Assembly (NCBI GenBank): GCA_023401595.1
Contig: JAEXDQ010000036.1
Coordinates: 112,723 to 176,722, forward strand
Direction: 5' to 3'
DNA length: 64,000 nucleotides
Source: Spirochaetota bacterium
Lineage (GTDB): Bacteria; Spirochaetota; Spirochaetia; Sphaerochaetales; Sphaerochaetaceae
In this document: in pieces, positions 17,735 to 25,774 of the stretch
Layout: every line of letters begins with the position of its first letter
Numbering within the stretch: position 1 is the first letter of the stretch
The notes under the pieces: model-generated
The model's input: the letters and a program-made list of their open reading frames with translations, nothing else
Databases searched by the model: none
Told to the model about the DNA's origin: nothing
Made by a program: the position numbers and the translations under genes

Positions 17735-19051
17735 TTATTCGATGATCCTCCACCCTTTCAGCTTCGCCATGATCCTGAGCGGGCGAATGAAGTCCCCGTA
17801 CACCACGGAAGAGTGATGCGCCAGACCGTTGTCGATCACAAGATCAAGTACTTCCTTGACAGGACGGTCGAACACGGCCTTCATATATGTCCCCCGCAGG
17901 AGCTTTTCCATCGGCACCGCGGTAGCCTGCTGTAAAAACATCCGGTACTCACCGCGGGCGGAATCCGCCCTCAGAACCGACAATTTTCCCGATTTCAGCA
18001 CGAAATCGGCTGTAACGCCCTTTCCTCCCGCGAAATAGGTATCGAGCGACCGGTTGCAAACCCCGTCCCACAGATTGCAAGGCGCTACGCCGCAATGCCA
18101 GAACAACGCGAAATCCTGTTTGAAGTCGACTTGGGAAAAATCGAATAGGAACGGAGTCTCCGCACCGATCGCCTTGTGCAGGAGCATGGAGACGGCTCCG
18201 TCAATATCCCCTTCGCAGGCAAGAACCAGACCTTCTGCCTGGAGTAACGACATGGCCGCGCAGGGAGAGACCCCGAAGTCGCGGGCGAATTCAGGCCAAC
18301 AGCGGATGGCGAGGGCCGAAAGTCCATAATGCTTGTAGAACGCGCAGAGCTTCGCGGAAAGTTCGGCGACCTTCCCCACTTGGAATTCCGTAAGGGTGGA
18401 AACGTCGAACGTCTCCGCTATCTGCTTTCGTCTGGCGGATACTTCCTCGTCGGAAACAGGCCAGCCGTGTATCTCCGATAGTTCATAATGATCCACCAAC
18501 GCACCGGTAGCGCCATACAACTGATTGTCCTGTATACCTACGTTGAAAAAACCGTCAGCGCGGAACCCTGCGATACCGATCCTCGCCTGACGAAGCGACC
18601 GGACGGCCCGTATCGCATCCACCCAGTCCTCGTCGATATGGTCCTGGACGATGACATGGTAGTCATCGACGCCGCTTTTATACAGATTCGACGCGTTCAG
18701 ATTCACCCCGCATACGGAGTTCAAACGGATCTTGCCGCCATTGTAGGGCAATTCGGGCAAGCCCCAAAGCAAGAAAGGAACCTTCACGGCATCCCTGAGC
18801 TGCAATACCAAGTGTCCGAGGTGGAAGGTCCCGGAGATGCATACGACGGCGTCGACGTTGGCGCAGGCGAGCAGTTCCGCCGCGGCCCTGCCCTCCTCTG
18901 TCGAAATGACCAGTTCAGGAACGACCACCCATTGCACCTGCTCAAGACGGGTTACATCGGAAAGAATATTCTTATACAGCTGCGCCGCCGCATGGAAGTC
19001 ATAGGTCTGCCGCGCAAGACAGACGATGCCAAGCTTGACCGATTGTTTCAC
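17735..19051 (-). CDS. L-fucose/arabinose isomerase-fold protein, probable sulfoquinovose isomerase (SqvD-like)
   Basis: A 438-residue cytosolic protein of the COG2407 FucI-like family, which interconverts aldoses and ketoses with a divalent metal. The N-terminal half has the DAVVCISGTFHLGHLVLQL and LLWGLPELPYNGGKIRLNSVCG blocks. The C-terminal half keeps the metal-site style ACEGDIDGAVSMLLHKA, FLFDFSQVDF and FWHCGVAPCNLW stretches. In a locus with sulfoquinovosidase and a sulfo-transketolase set, the expected reaction is sulfoquinovose to 6-deoxy-6-sulfofructose. The start is GTG at 19051, with AAGGAG six bases before it. The gene is monocistronic with its own operator at 19110-19134. An ordinary fucose or arabinose isomerase is less likely, because no other enzyme of those pathways is nearby. 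Confidence 0.72.
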   Translation of the reverse strand: MKQSVKLGIVCLARQTYDFHAAAQLYKNILSDVTRLEQVQWVVVPELVISTEEGRAAAELLACANVDAVVCISGTFHLGHLVLQLRDAVKVPFLLWGLPELPYNGGKIRLNSVCGVNLNASNLYKSGVDDYHVIVQDHIDEDWVDAIRAVRSLRQARIGIAGFRADGFFNVGIQDNQLYGATGALVDHYELSEIHGWPVSDEEVSARRKQIAETFDVSTLTEFQVGKVAELSAKLCAFYKHYGLSALAIRCWPEFARDFGVSPCAAMSLLQAEGLVLACEGDIDGAVSMLLHKAIGAETPFLFDFSQVDFKQDFALFWHCGVAPCNLWDGVCNRSLDTYFAGGKGVTADFVLKSGKLSVLRADSARGEYRMFLQQATAVPMEKLLRGTYMKAVFDRPVKEVLDLVIDNGLAHHSSVVYGDFIRPLRIMAKLKGWRIIE

Positions 19052-19109
19052 CGAGTCTCCTTCAATCCACCGTCGAGACCATCCAAAGAGGACAAATCAA
19101 CGATGGGTT

Positions 19110-19157
19110 TATTTACTTTCTTAAAGTAAGTAAAACTCAAGAATAGAAACTCGTCAA
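19110..19157 (-). promoter_or_regulatory. Promoter and ROK-type operator of the isomerase gene
   Basis: On the minus strand TTGACG (19152-19157) and TTTACT (19129-19134) are 17 bases apart. The operator at 19110-19134 overlaps the -10 box; its core TTACTTT-CTT-AAAGTAA is a perfect 7-bp inverted repeat, the most symmetric of the three copies in the locus. Repression by steric block is the natural reading. Confidence 0.65.
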
Positions 19158-19208
19158 GTAAAATATGCAGGAGCTTCGCCTGAAGCAGCCCGCGGGACTG
19201 TGCAGAAA

Positions 19209-19988
19209 TCACAGGTCAGCTTTTCTAAAAACAGAATGAGTCTTCGTTATCTGGAATCCGATTTTTTCCGCGGTACGCCGCGACCCCTCGTTGCTGACCT
19301 GACATTGCCAGACGGGCCGTCTGCCGGTTTGCAGGACATATTGGACCATCCGCCGCGCGACGACGCCAGCCAATCCCCGCCGGCGGAAATCCTCGGAGGT
19401 CTCTACGCCGATATCAATTTCATCGTGACTTACGGCGGAAGAGAACGACCAAGCGGCGCACGCGCCGTCGTGCAACAGACAGAAACCTTTTCCCTTTTCC
19501 AAGAATTCCGATGCCGAGCTCCAGAACATGGAGGGAACGACCCGACCTGAAAGACCGGCGAAGAGTTCTTCATCGATATCCATGCATACAAAGCCGTCGG
19601 GCAACGCTTGCGCCGCGGACATAGCGGAAGGATTCCCGATATACCGGAACTCATGCCGTTGGGTGACCGCGAGACCGCGCCCGTCCTGGAAGCAGGATTC
19701 ACACCATGGGTCATTGAGCAACAGTACCAGACGGCCGGGTTCCCTGTAGGTATCGGTCCAGAACAGGGAATCAATCTCAGACAAGAACTCACGGGTAGGA
19801 GAACCTGAAACGTATCCGAAGCCGCAACGATGCCAGAAGAAGACGCTTTGTATCGACTCCTGAGAATCAACGAAAATCCGGCCGTCCTGGACATGTTCAA
19901 CGATGGACAGAGGGTAGACTCTGACACAGGAATTGCGGTCGGCGAAATCCACCACCCTGCAATACTCATCGGATTCCAGTTCAACCAT
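19209..19988 (-). CDS. GNAT acetyltransferase (GNAT_acetyltran / YpjD-like arrangement), function unknown
   Basis: A 259-residue protein whose C-terminal third has the acetyl-CoA binding pattern: IDIGVETSEDFRRRGLAGVVARRMVQYVLQTGRRPVWQCQVSNEGSRRTAEKIGF holds the R/QxxGxG/A-type loop RRRGLA at about residue 208 and the following helix. The first 150 residues form the less conserved N-terminal domain of the GNAT_acetyltran family. GAGGAGG lies about ten bases before the ATG. It starts 20 bases after the ROK regulator gene on the same strand, so the two are co-transcribed. Whether it modifies a sulfosugar, an intermediate, or something unrelated cannot be told. Confidence 0.7.
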   Translation of the reverse strand: MVELESDEYCRVVDFADRNSCVRVYPLSIVEHVQDGRIFVDSQESIQSVFFWHRCGFGYVSGSPTREFLSEIDSLFWTDTYREPGRLVLLLNDPWCESCFQDGRGLAVTQRHEFRYIGNPSAMSAAQALPDGFVCMDIDEELFAGLSGRVVPSMFWSSASEFLEKGKGFCLLHDGACAAWSFSSAVSHDEIDIGVETSEDFRRRGLAGVVARRMVQYVLQTGRRPVWQCQVSNEGSRRTAEKIGFQITKTHSVFRKADL

Positions 19989-20008
19989 ATGCCGCGTACC
20001 TCCTCGGT

Positions 20009-21172
20009 TCAGCTGAAGAACGCCGCCAGAACCAGATCCGACGCTCCTTTCTGGGCGAAAAGCGGATCATAGGCGTTCGCATAGATGCAGGGGATGTCCG
20101 CATCGAAAGCGTCAGGTTCGACGAACAGCCGACGAACCTCGTCGGCTATCGCGTTCGAGACCGTATCCGAACAGCCGACGAACAAGAACGACCGGGGCGA
20201 GAGGAAACGGATGATGCTCTTCATGGCGATCAGCAGGTACCCCGCGGCGCGTTCTATCGTCCGACGGGCCTTTGGATCTCCCGCCTTCAACGGCTCGTCA
20301 AGCCCTTCGAACAAAGCGAGCCGCGACTGCGGGGAGCCTGGATCAAGATCCTGAAGATAGGCCTGCAGGCACCCTCTTGAACCGCATGCGCATCGGGGGC
20401 CATCAAAATTGATCGGAATATGCCCCGTCTCCAAGGTCGTGCCGCGACTTGAAAGGAATATCCGATCATCATGGACGAACGCGCCGTTGACGCCGGAGCG
20501 AAGCAGGAAGGTGAACATGGACCCCTTGTTGTCAAACCCGCCGTATCGATACTCGCTGAAGGCGATGGCGGAACAGTTGTTGTGAAGCAGCACCGGCATT
20601 TGAAGCCGTTCCTCCAGCACCTTGACGATAGGAAACGATTTCATCCCGGATATCCGGGGATAGTACATGACGAGCTGATTCTCCAAATCGACTTGACCGG
20701 GGGCGGCCACGCCGATTCCGAGCAACTTATTCCGGGGAATAGACAGACGGACGAGACTATCCTTCACCATGCTCACGATGTTGTCCATGACAGTGTCCGC
20801 GTCGGTGTCATCCGCCAGCGGCTCCATGCTGGAGAAAATCCTGTCGCCACGGAAATCAAAGACACCGATGGAAACATACGCCGCCCAGAATTCCAGCCCG
20901 ATGGAGTATCGAGCGTCCTTGCATACCGCGTAAGCCACCGGACGCCGTCCCTTTTTCTGGAGGCCTGGTTCTTCACTACCCGGAACCGGCTCGATCAGCC
21001 CCTCCTCCTCCAATGCGGAAAAAATGCGGAAGATCGTGGGGGCCTTGAGCCCGGTCTCGTGTACAAGCTCCGACTGGGATACGCCCCTCCCCTGAGCGGC
21101 ATGGATACGGGACAATACCAGACTCTTGTTATGGAGCCTCATGTCAGACGCCCTCAAGGGATTATCCTGCAT
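20009..21172 (-). CDS. ROK family transcriptional regulator, probable repressor of the sulfoquinovose locus
   Basis: A 387-residue regulator with an N-terminal winged helix (about 15-70, including SQSELVHETGLKAPTIFRIFSALEEEGLIE) followed by a ROK sugar-sensing domain. The ROK zinc site CACGSRGC near residue 270 and its preceding GHIPI stretch are intact. The first half of the kinase fold holds LGIGVAAPGQVD. The start is the ATG at 21172 with GGAGG upstream; a longer frame to 21208 lacks a site. It is divergent from the transketolase operon, and the operator copies at 17515, 19110 and 21331 flank the genes it would control. The natural inducer is presumably sulfoquinovose or a pathway intermediate (inference). 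Confidence 0.85.
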   Translation of the reverse strand: MQDNPLRASDMRLHNKSLVLSRIHAAQGRGVSQSELVHETGLKAPTIFRIFSALEEEGLIEPVPGSEEPGLQKKGRRPVAYAVCKDARYSIGLEFWAAYVSIGVFDFRGDRIFSSMEPLADDTDADTVMDNIVSMVKDSLVRLSIPRNKLLGIGVAAPGQVDLENQLVMYYPRISGMKSFPIVKVLEERLQMPVLLHNNCSAIAFSEYRYGGFDNKGSMFTFLLRSGVNGAFVHDDRIFLSSRGTTLETGHIPINFDGPRCACGSRGCLQAYLQDLDPGSPQSRLALFEGLDEPLKAGDPKARRTIERAAGYLLIAMKSIIRFLSPRSFLFVGCSDTVSNAIADEVRRLFVEPDAFDADIPCIYANAYDPLFAQKGASDLVLAAFFS

Positions 21173-21302
21173 ATATTTCCTCCGATGGACCGGCGGCCCG
21201 GACCGCATGGCATTCTATTGCTTCTGAAAGGGTTTCCGAAAGAAACGCAATTTCTTTTTTCCTAGTCTACCCCGTTCCTGTGAAAAAATCCACAACAAGA
21301 AC

Positions 21303-21354
21303 TTTACAACCTATCGATTGTAGGTTATAGTTATTTTCACTAAGAAACTAAATA
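21303..21354 (+). promoter_or_regulatory. Promoter and ROK-type operator of the transketolase operon
   Basis: TTTACA (21303-21308) and TATAGT (21326-21331) are separated by 17 bases. The operator at 21331-21354 starts on the last base of the -10. Read on the complement it is TATTTAGTTTCTTAGTG..., matching the isomerase site at most positions. An additional inverted repeat, AACCTA (21308-21313) with TAGGTT (21321-21326), fills the promoter spacer. Confidence 0.65.
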
Positions 21355-21364
21355 GGAGCGACAG

Positions 21365-22189
21365 ATGCTTTCCCATTCACAGCTTGAATATCTTCAGGAG
21401 TTCGCAAAGGAAATCAGGAAGAAAACCATTCATGAAATCGCCAATCTGGGTGTAGGGCATATCGGCGGAGCGCTTTCGATAGTGGACATACTGGCCCTGC
21501 TCTACGCACAGGAGATGCAGGTCAGACCAGAAGACCCGCAATGGGCTGGCAGGGATCTGCTGGTTCTGTCGAAGGGACACGCAGGCCCCGCCCTCTATGC
21601 CACGCTGTCGCTTCGCGGTTTTTTTCCGGAATCATGGCTCGACACGCTGAACAAGGGGGGGACGAACCTTCCCAGCCACTGCGACAGGACGAAAACACCA
21701 GGCATCGACATGTCGACGGGCTCCCTCGGTCAAGGACTGTCCGCGGCCTGCGGCATGGCCTATGCGCGACGGCTCGATGAAAACCCCTGCTACGTATACG
21801 CGATCATCGGCGACGGCGAATCGCAGGAAGGTCAGAACTGGGAAGCCGCGATGTTCGCGGCCCAATACCGTCTCGACCACCTGATCGCATTCACCGACTA
21901 CAACAAGCTCCAGATAGACGGTACGGTCGATGAGATCATGAGTCTCGGAGACATATGCTCGAAGTGGGAGGCGTTCGGCTGGCATGTCCAACGGGTCGAT
22001 GGTCACGATTTCCAACAGATGCATGAGGCGATTCAACAGGCGAAACAGCTGCAGGAACGCCCTTCGATGATCATCCTCGACACCATCAAGGGCAAAGGGG
22101 CCACGTTCTGCGAGGGGATGGTCGGCAACCATAACATGAAAGTGGACATGGCCACGGCCATGCTGGCGATTTCGGAACTGGACGCCTGA
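21365..22189 (+). CDS. Transketolase N-terminal (ThDP-binding) subunit, probable sulfofructose transketolase (SqwG-like)
   Basis: A 274-residue protein equal to the first third of a full-length transketolase. The thiamine-diphosphate motif GDGESQEGQNWEAAMFAAQYRLDHLIAFTDYNKLQ (about 149-183) is complete, and the HIGGALSIVDILALLY, LSKGHAGPALYA and DMSTGSLGQGLSAACGMA blocks place the substrate and cofactor histidines. With the next gene it forms a split transketolase. In the sulfo-TK route it takes a two-carbon ketol unit from sulfofructose and then from sulfoerythrulose to glyceraldehyde 3-phosphate, giving xylulose 5-phosphate. AGGAG at 21354-21358 precedes the ATG. A split pentose-phosphate or vitamin transketolase is the alternative, but the neighbours favour sulfosugar use. 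Confidence 0.85.
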   Translation: MLSHSQLEYLQEFAKEIRKKTIHEIANLGVGHIGGALSIVDILALLYAQEMQVRPEDPQWAGRDLLVLSKGHAGPALYATLSLRGFFPESWLDTLNKGGTNLPSHCDRTKTPGIDMSTGSLGQGLSAACGMAYARRLDENPCYVYAIIGDGESQEGQNWEAAMFAAQYRLDHLIAFTDYNKLQIDGTVDEIMSLGDICSKWEAFGWHVQRVDGHDFQQMHEAIQQAKQLQERPSMIILDTIKGKGATFCEGMVGNHNMKVDMATAMLAISELDA

Positions 22190-22204
22190 CAAGGAGGCAT
22201 TGGA

Positions 22205-23140
22205 ATGGAAAACAAAGAGATGCGGGCGGTATACTGCGATACGTTGCTTGAACTCGCCGCCAAGAATCCGGCGATCATGGTCGTCGAGGCCGACCTGATG
22301 AGAGCCTCCGGTACAATGCCCTTCAAAATGGCCTATCCCCAACGGGCCGTCGATGTCGGTGTCGCTGAAGCGAACCTCATAGGAGTGAGCGCAGGGCTCA
22401 GCGTCGCCGGCAAGATTCCTTTCGCGGCGACCTTCGGGTGTTTCGCATCAAGACGGGTGTTCGATCAGTTCTTCATCTCCGCCAACTACGCGGGCCTGAA
22501 CGTCAAGCTCGTCGGAACCGACCCCGGTATCTCGGCGGCGTTCAACGGCGGTACACATATGCCGTTCGAGGATATCGGAATCATGAAGCTCATTCCCGGC
22601 TTGACCATCCTTGAACCATGCGACCCGGTCTCGCTCAAGGCGTTGGTGACGGCCTGTGCGGAACACACCGGCTGCACCTACATGAGGCTCCACAGAAAAC
22701 CGATCCAGCCGGTCTATCCGGAAAACGAGGTATTTGAACTGGGCAAAGGCAAGGTCCTGAGAGATGGTTCCGACATAACGATCGTGGCGCTAGGCGCGAT
22801 CCTCGTCCCAGAAGCGCTCAAAGCGGCGGATGCCTTGTCGAATCAGGGAGTCTCCGCGGCGGTGATCGACATGCATACGGTCAAACCGCTGGATGAAGAC
22901 CTGATCCTCTCCTATGCGAAAAAGACCCGCGGCATCGTCACCGCCGAGAACCATCAGGTCTGCGGAGGGCTGGGAGCAAGCGTAGCGAACCTGCTGGCGC
23001 TTCACCACCCTACCCCGATGGCTATGGTCGGCATACAGGATCAGTTCGGCCAGGTGGGTACCCAACAGTGGTTGCAGCAGCACTATCGTCTGACGGCGGA
23101 AGAAATCGTGAACAAGGCTATATCCCTGCTGGACATGTAA
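22205..23140 (+). CDS. Transketolase C-terminal (pyrimidine-binding plus C-terminal domain) subunit (SqwH-like)
   Basis: A 311-residue partner of the preceding subunit. It holds the transketolase pyrimidine-binding domain, with PQRAVDVGVAEANLIGVSAGLSVAGKIPFAATFGCFASRR (the catalytic Glu in VAEAN near residue 56), THMPFEDIGIMKLIPG and YMRLHRKP. The C-terminal regulatory fold follows with VIDMHTVKPLDEDLIL and TAENHQVCGGLGASVANLL. AAGGAGG sits before the ATG, 15 bases after the first subunit. The two subunits together reproduce the length of a fused enzyme. The gene is followed by a 200-base gap with a stem-loop before the isomerase gene. Confidence 0.85.
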   Translation: MENKEMRAVYCDTLLELAAKNPAIMVVEADLMRASGTMPFKMAYPQRAVDVGVAEANLIGVSAGLSVAGKIPFAATFGCFASRRVFDQFFISANYAGLNVKLVGTDPGISAAFNGGTHMPFEDIGIMKLIPGLTILEPCDPVSLKALVTACAEHTGCTYMRLHRKPIQPVYPENEVFELGKGKVLRDGSDITIVALGAILVPEALKAADALSNQGVSAAVIDMHTVKPLDEDLILSYAKKTRGIVTAENHQVCGGLGASVANLLALHHPTPMAMVGIQDQFGQVGTQQWLQQHYRLTAEEIVNKAISLLDM

Positions 23141-23154
23141 GATTACGAAAGGTT

Positions 23155-23206
23155 CCGAGACCGTTCAAAAAGACATTTCCAAGGGCATCTTTTGGAAACG
23201 GTTCGG
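23155..23206 (+). promoter_or_regulatory. Intercistronic stem-loop between transketolase and isomerase genes
   Basis: CCGA (23155-23158) and ACCGTT (23160-23165) pair with AACGGT and TCGG (23197-23206), and TTTCC (23176-23180) pairs with GGAAA (23194-23198 region) around a loop. The stem is imperfect and not followed by a U-run. It could protect or trim the upstream message and set different levels for the two halves of the operon. Confidence 0.4.
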
Positions 23207-23340
23207 AAGGGAAAAAGATTCATAGTTTCGAAGGGATTTGGGGTCGTGGCAAGGAATCAGGCAGCGAGCGTATGAACAATACGTGAGCGGATGCAATGAC
23301 GCAGCCATGGACCCAAAGACCGAGAAAGAAGGAGAAAAAA

Positions 23341-23811
23341 ATGAGAATCGCAATAGCCTCCGACCTCTCCGGCTTCCCTCTCAAGCAGGAACTGGTACGA
23401 CACCTTCAGGACAACGGATATGAGGTCATCGACTTCGGGATTCCATCCGCGGAAGAACCGAAACCGTATTTCATGCAGGCGTCGAAGGTCGCCCAGGCGA
23501 TACAAAGAGGAGAAGCGGACCGGGGCGTCCTCGTCTGCGGGACGGGACAAGGCATGGCCATCGTGGCGAACAAATTCAAGGGAGTATATGCTTGTGTGGT
23601 AGATGACGTATTCTCAGGAGAGCGGGCGAAAATCGTCAACAATGCGAACGTGATCACCCTGGGAGGATGGATCACCGCACCATTTCTAGGTTGCCAGATC
23701 GTTGATGCCTGGCTTTCGATGGAGTTCACCCAGAAAATGGAATTTAAGCATGATTTCCTGACGAACGCATACAATCAGGTCAAAGCGATCGAAGAGGAGA
23801 ATTTCAAATGA
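23341..23811 (+). CDS. RpiB/LacAB-family sugar isomerase, probable sulfoerythrose isomerase (SqwI-like)
   Basis: A 156-residue RpiB/LacA/LacB-fold isomerase. The fold signature is clear: MRIAIASDLSGFPLKQELVRHL, VCGTGQGMAIVANKFKGVYA and NNANVITLGGW...IVDAWL, with the proton-transfer Cys66 kept. Compared with E. coli RpiB (from memory), the His after the N-terminal Asp is Leu9, the ring-opening His is Val99 and a phosphate-binding Arg is Trp110, so phosphorylated substrates look unlikely. That fits the interconversion of 4-deoxy-4-sulfoerythrose and sulfoerythrulose between two transketolase steps. The ATG at 23341 follows GAAGGAG; an in-frame ATG 15 codons earlier lacks a site. It overlaps the next gene by four bases (ATGA). 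Confidence 0.8.
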   Translation: MRIAIASDLSGFPLKQELVRHLQDNGYEVIDFGIPSAEEPKPYFMQASKVAQAIQRGEADRGVLVCGTGQGMAIVANKFKGVYACVVDDVFSGERAKIVNNANVITLGGWITAPFLGCQIVDAWLSMEFTQKMEFKHDFLTNAYNQVKAIEEENFK

Positions 23812-24986
23812 TCAGCAGCATGCTCACACCTGTGCATGTACTCGCCTTTGAAGATATCGACGCATATCAGCTCCATCAGATCCTCGGCAACTGCGTCGGA
23901 CGGTTTTCCGACCTTGCCGTAGCGGTGGTGCGGGACGACGCACCCATTCCCCGGCGGGATGAATTGATCGACGGGTTGAGGAATTACTGCGAGGTTGCTA
24001 CGTTCGAAAATGTACGACCGAACCCGACGTGCGCTGATATCATGGAAATGTTCTGCACGCCAGCGTTCAGGCAGGCCGACGTAGTCCTGGCCATCGGCGG
24101 CGGCAGCGTTCTCGATTCGGCAAAGGCGCTAGCCATGCTGGCAACCAACGGAGGAGAACTTGAAAGCTATCTTGGCAATCGGCCCAGGTTGAGCATCACG
24201 AAGAAATCGCTTCCGCTTGTCCTGCTACCGACAACGGCGGGAACCGGTTCAGAGGTGACGAAGGTCGGCGTCTATTCCTCGGACTCAGGACGGAAATACA
24301 CGCTGGGCTCTCCGCTCATGTCCGCCCATACGGCGTTGCTGGTAGGCTCGTTCATTGACAGCGTACCGGGCAAGCTCTGCGCTTCGACCGGACTGGACGC
24401 ATTGGACCATGCGTTGGAATCGATTTGGAACAAGAACGCCACGGATGTCACCCGTCGCGCAGCGGAAGACGCCGCGGTGGAGGTCCTGACATGGCTGCCC
24501 AAGCTCTATCAGTCGGTCATCGACGGCAAAACGGACCGTTTCGTACAGCAGAAGATGCTCCAGGCATCCTGCATGGCAGGCATAGCGTTCAGCATTACAG
24601 GAACGGCGGCGGGACACGCGATATCCTTCGTGCTTTCAGAGGACTGGCACGTCCCCCACGGCATGGCCTGCGCGTTCACGCTGCTGGAAGTTTTCGACAT
24701 GGCGAAGGATGAACCTGAGACGGGCGCTAGTTTGGCGAGAATCGGCCGCCATTTCCATCCGGAACTGAAAAAACAAGAGGAACTTGTCGATGCGCTACGA
24801 GGCCAGATAGCCGCTCATATACAGGAAATGAGGATACCGAGGACCTTCAAGGAGCTATCGGTGGAGCTGTCCGCGGAAGAAATTCCCCGCCGATTCGAAC
24901 GTTCCTTCTCCGATCCGAAAATGCACAACCAGAAACCGGAGCTTTCACCCGACCGACTCTATGCGATGCTGGAGAACAAGCTGTGA
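23808..24986 (+). CDS. Iron-type alcohol dehydrogenase, probable sulfolactaldehyde reductase (SqwF-like)
   Basis: A 392-residue group III metal-dependent dehydrogenase. GGGSVLDSAKA (97-107) binds NAD(H), and PTTAGTGSEVT (141-151) is the family signature. Metal ligands appear in GLDALDHALE (Asp197, His201) and in HVPHGMACAF near residue 265. In the sulfo-transketolase route the last step is NADH-dependent reduction of 3-sulfolactaldehyde to 2,3-dihydroxypropane-1-sulfonate (DHPS), which regenerates NAD for glycolysis of the sugar half. The gene overlaps the isomerase by four bases and its stop overlaps the GTG start of the exporter gene by three, so translation is coupled. Other short aldehydes are possible substrates. 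Confidence 0.8.
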   Translation: MISSMLTPVHVLAFEDIDAYQLHQILGNCVGRFSDLAVAVVRDDAPIPRRDELIDGLRNYCEVATFENVRPNPTCADIMEMFCTPAFRQADVVLAIGGGSVLDSAKALAMLATNGGELESYLGNRPRLSITKKSLPLVLLPTTAGTGSEVTKVGVYSSDSGRKYTLGSPLMSAHTALLVGSFIDSVPGKLCASTGLDALDHALESIWNKNATDVTRRAAEDAAVEVLTWLPKLYQSVIDGKTDRFVQQKMLQASCMAGIAFSITGTAAGHAISFVLSEDWHVPHGMACAFTLLEVFDMAKDEPETGASLARIGRHFHPELKKQEELVDALRGQIAAHIQEMRIPRTFKELSVELSAEEIPRRFERSFSDPKMHNQKPELSPDRLYAMLENKL

Positions 24987-25729
24987 GCGGAATACTGCTT
25001 TCAGGTATCGTGGTGTTCATCACGCACACCATCGAGGCGATCACCGGTTTCGGCTGTTCCGTCTTGGCGATGCCCTTCGTGACCGCATTGCTGGGAATGA
25101 GGATGGGAGTCATGGTCATCACGCTCCTCGCCTGGTTGCTCGCATTGTACTTCGCTGTCAGGAAACGGCGGGAGATAGACTGGAAGCAATTCTGCATCAT
25201 AGTCGGCTGCATGCTCATGGGCTTGCCCGTGGGCATGTACCTGTTCAGGAACGTGGACGGCACATCGCTACGGACGATACTCGCTGTATTCATCTGCGTG
25301 GTTTCAATCTGGCAGCTGATACGAAGATACCGTACGAAAACGACGCCGGCTGAAGAAAAACAAACTTCCCGTATCAAGGAAATCCCCTACTATCTGTTGC
25401 TTGTCGCCGGAGGCGTCATCCACGGGATGTTTTCTTCCGGAGGGCCGTTGGTGGTCCTGTATGCGTCGAAGCATCTGCCTGACAAAGGCCGATTCAGGGC
25501 GACGCTGTGCCTCCTCTGGACGACGCTCAACTCCATCATCGTCGCTTCCTATCTCATAGAAGGAAGCATGACATCCACGGTGATGGGCACTACGGGTCTG
25601 CTTGTGCCGTTCGTACTCGCGGGAATCGTCGCAGGGGAAAGGATCCATGATAGAGCGGATGAACGGACGTTTTCACTGATAGTATTCGGCATGTTGTTGC
25701 TCACCGGTATCTTCATGCTGTGGAAATGA
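24983..25729 (+). CDS. TauE/SafE family transporter, probable DHPS/sulfonate exporter
   Basis: A 248-residue integral membrane protein with about eight hydrophobic segments in two related halves. The first half begins HTIEAITGFGCSVLAMPF and the second GGVIHGMFSSGGPLVVLYASKHL, the repeated G-rich motif of the TauE/SafE (sulfite exporter) family. The start is GTG at 24983, nested in the stop of the dehydrogenase gene. Members of this family export organosulfonates in several sulfoglycolysis operons, so release of DHPS is the expected job. A second TauE-like gene at 62897 stands alone and is not closely similar. Confidence 0.8.
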   Translation: MSGILLSGIVVFITHTIEAITGFGCSVLAMPFVTALLGMRMGVMVITLLAWLLALYFAVRKRREIDWKQFCIIVGCMLMGLPVGMYLFRNVDGTSLRTILAVFICVVSIWQLIRRYRTKTTPAEEKQTSRIKEIPYYLLLVAGGVIHGMFSSGGPLVVLYASKHLPDKGRFRATLCLLWTTLNSIIVASYLIEGSMTSTVMGTTGLLVPFVLAGIVAGERIHDRADERTFSLIVFGMLLLTGIFMLWK

Positions 25730-25774
25730 GGAAAAGCCTATACAACCAGCTTGTATGCATCGGAAGGTTTCAAT

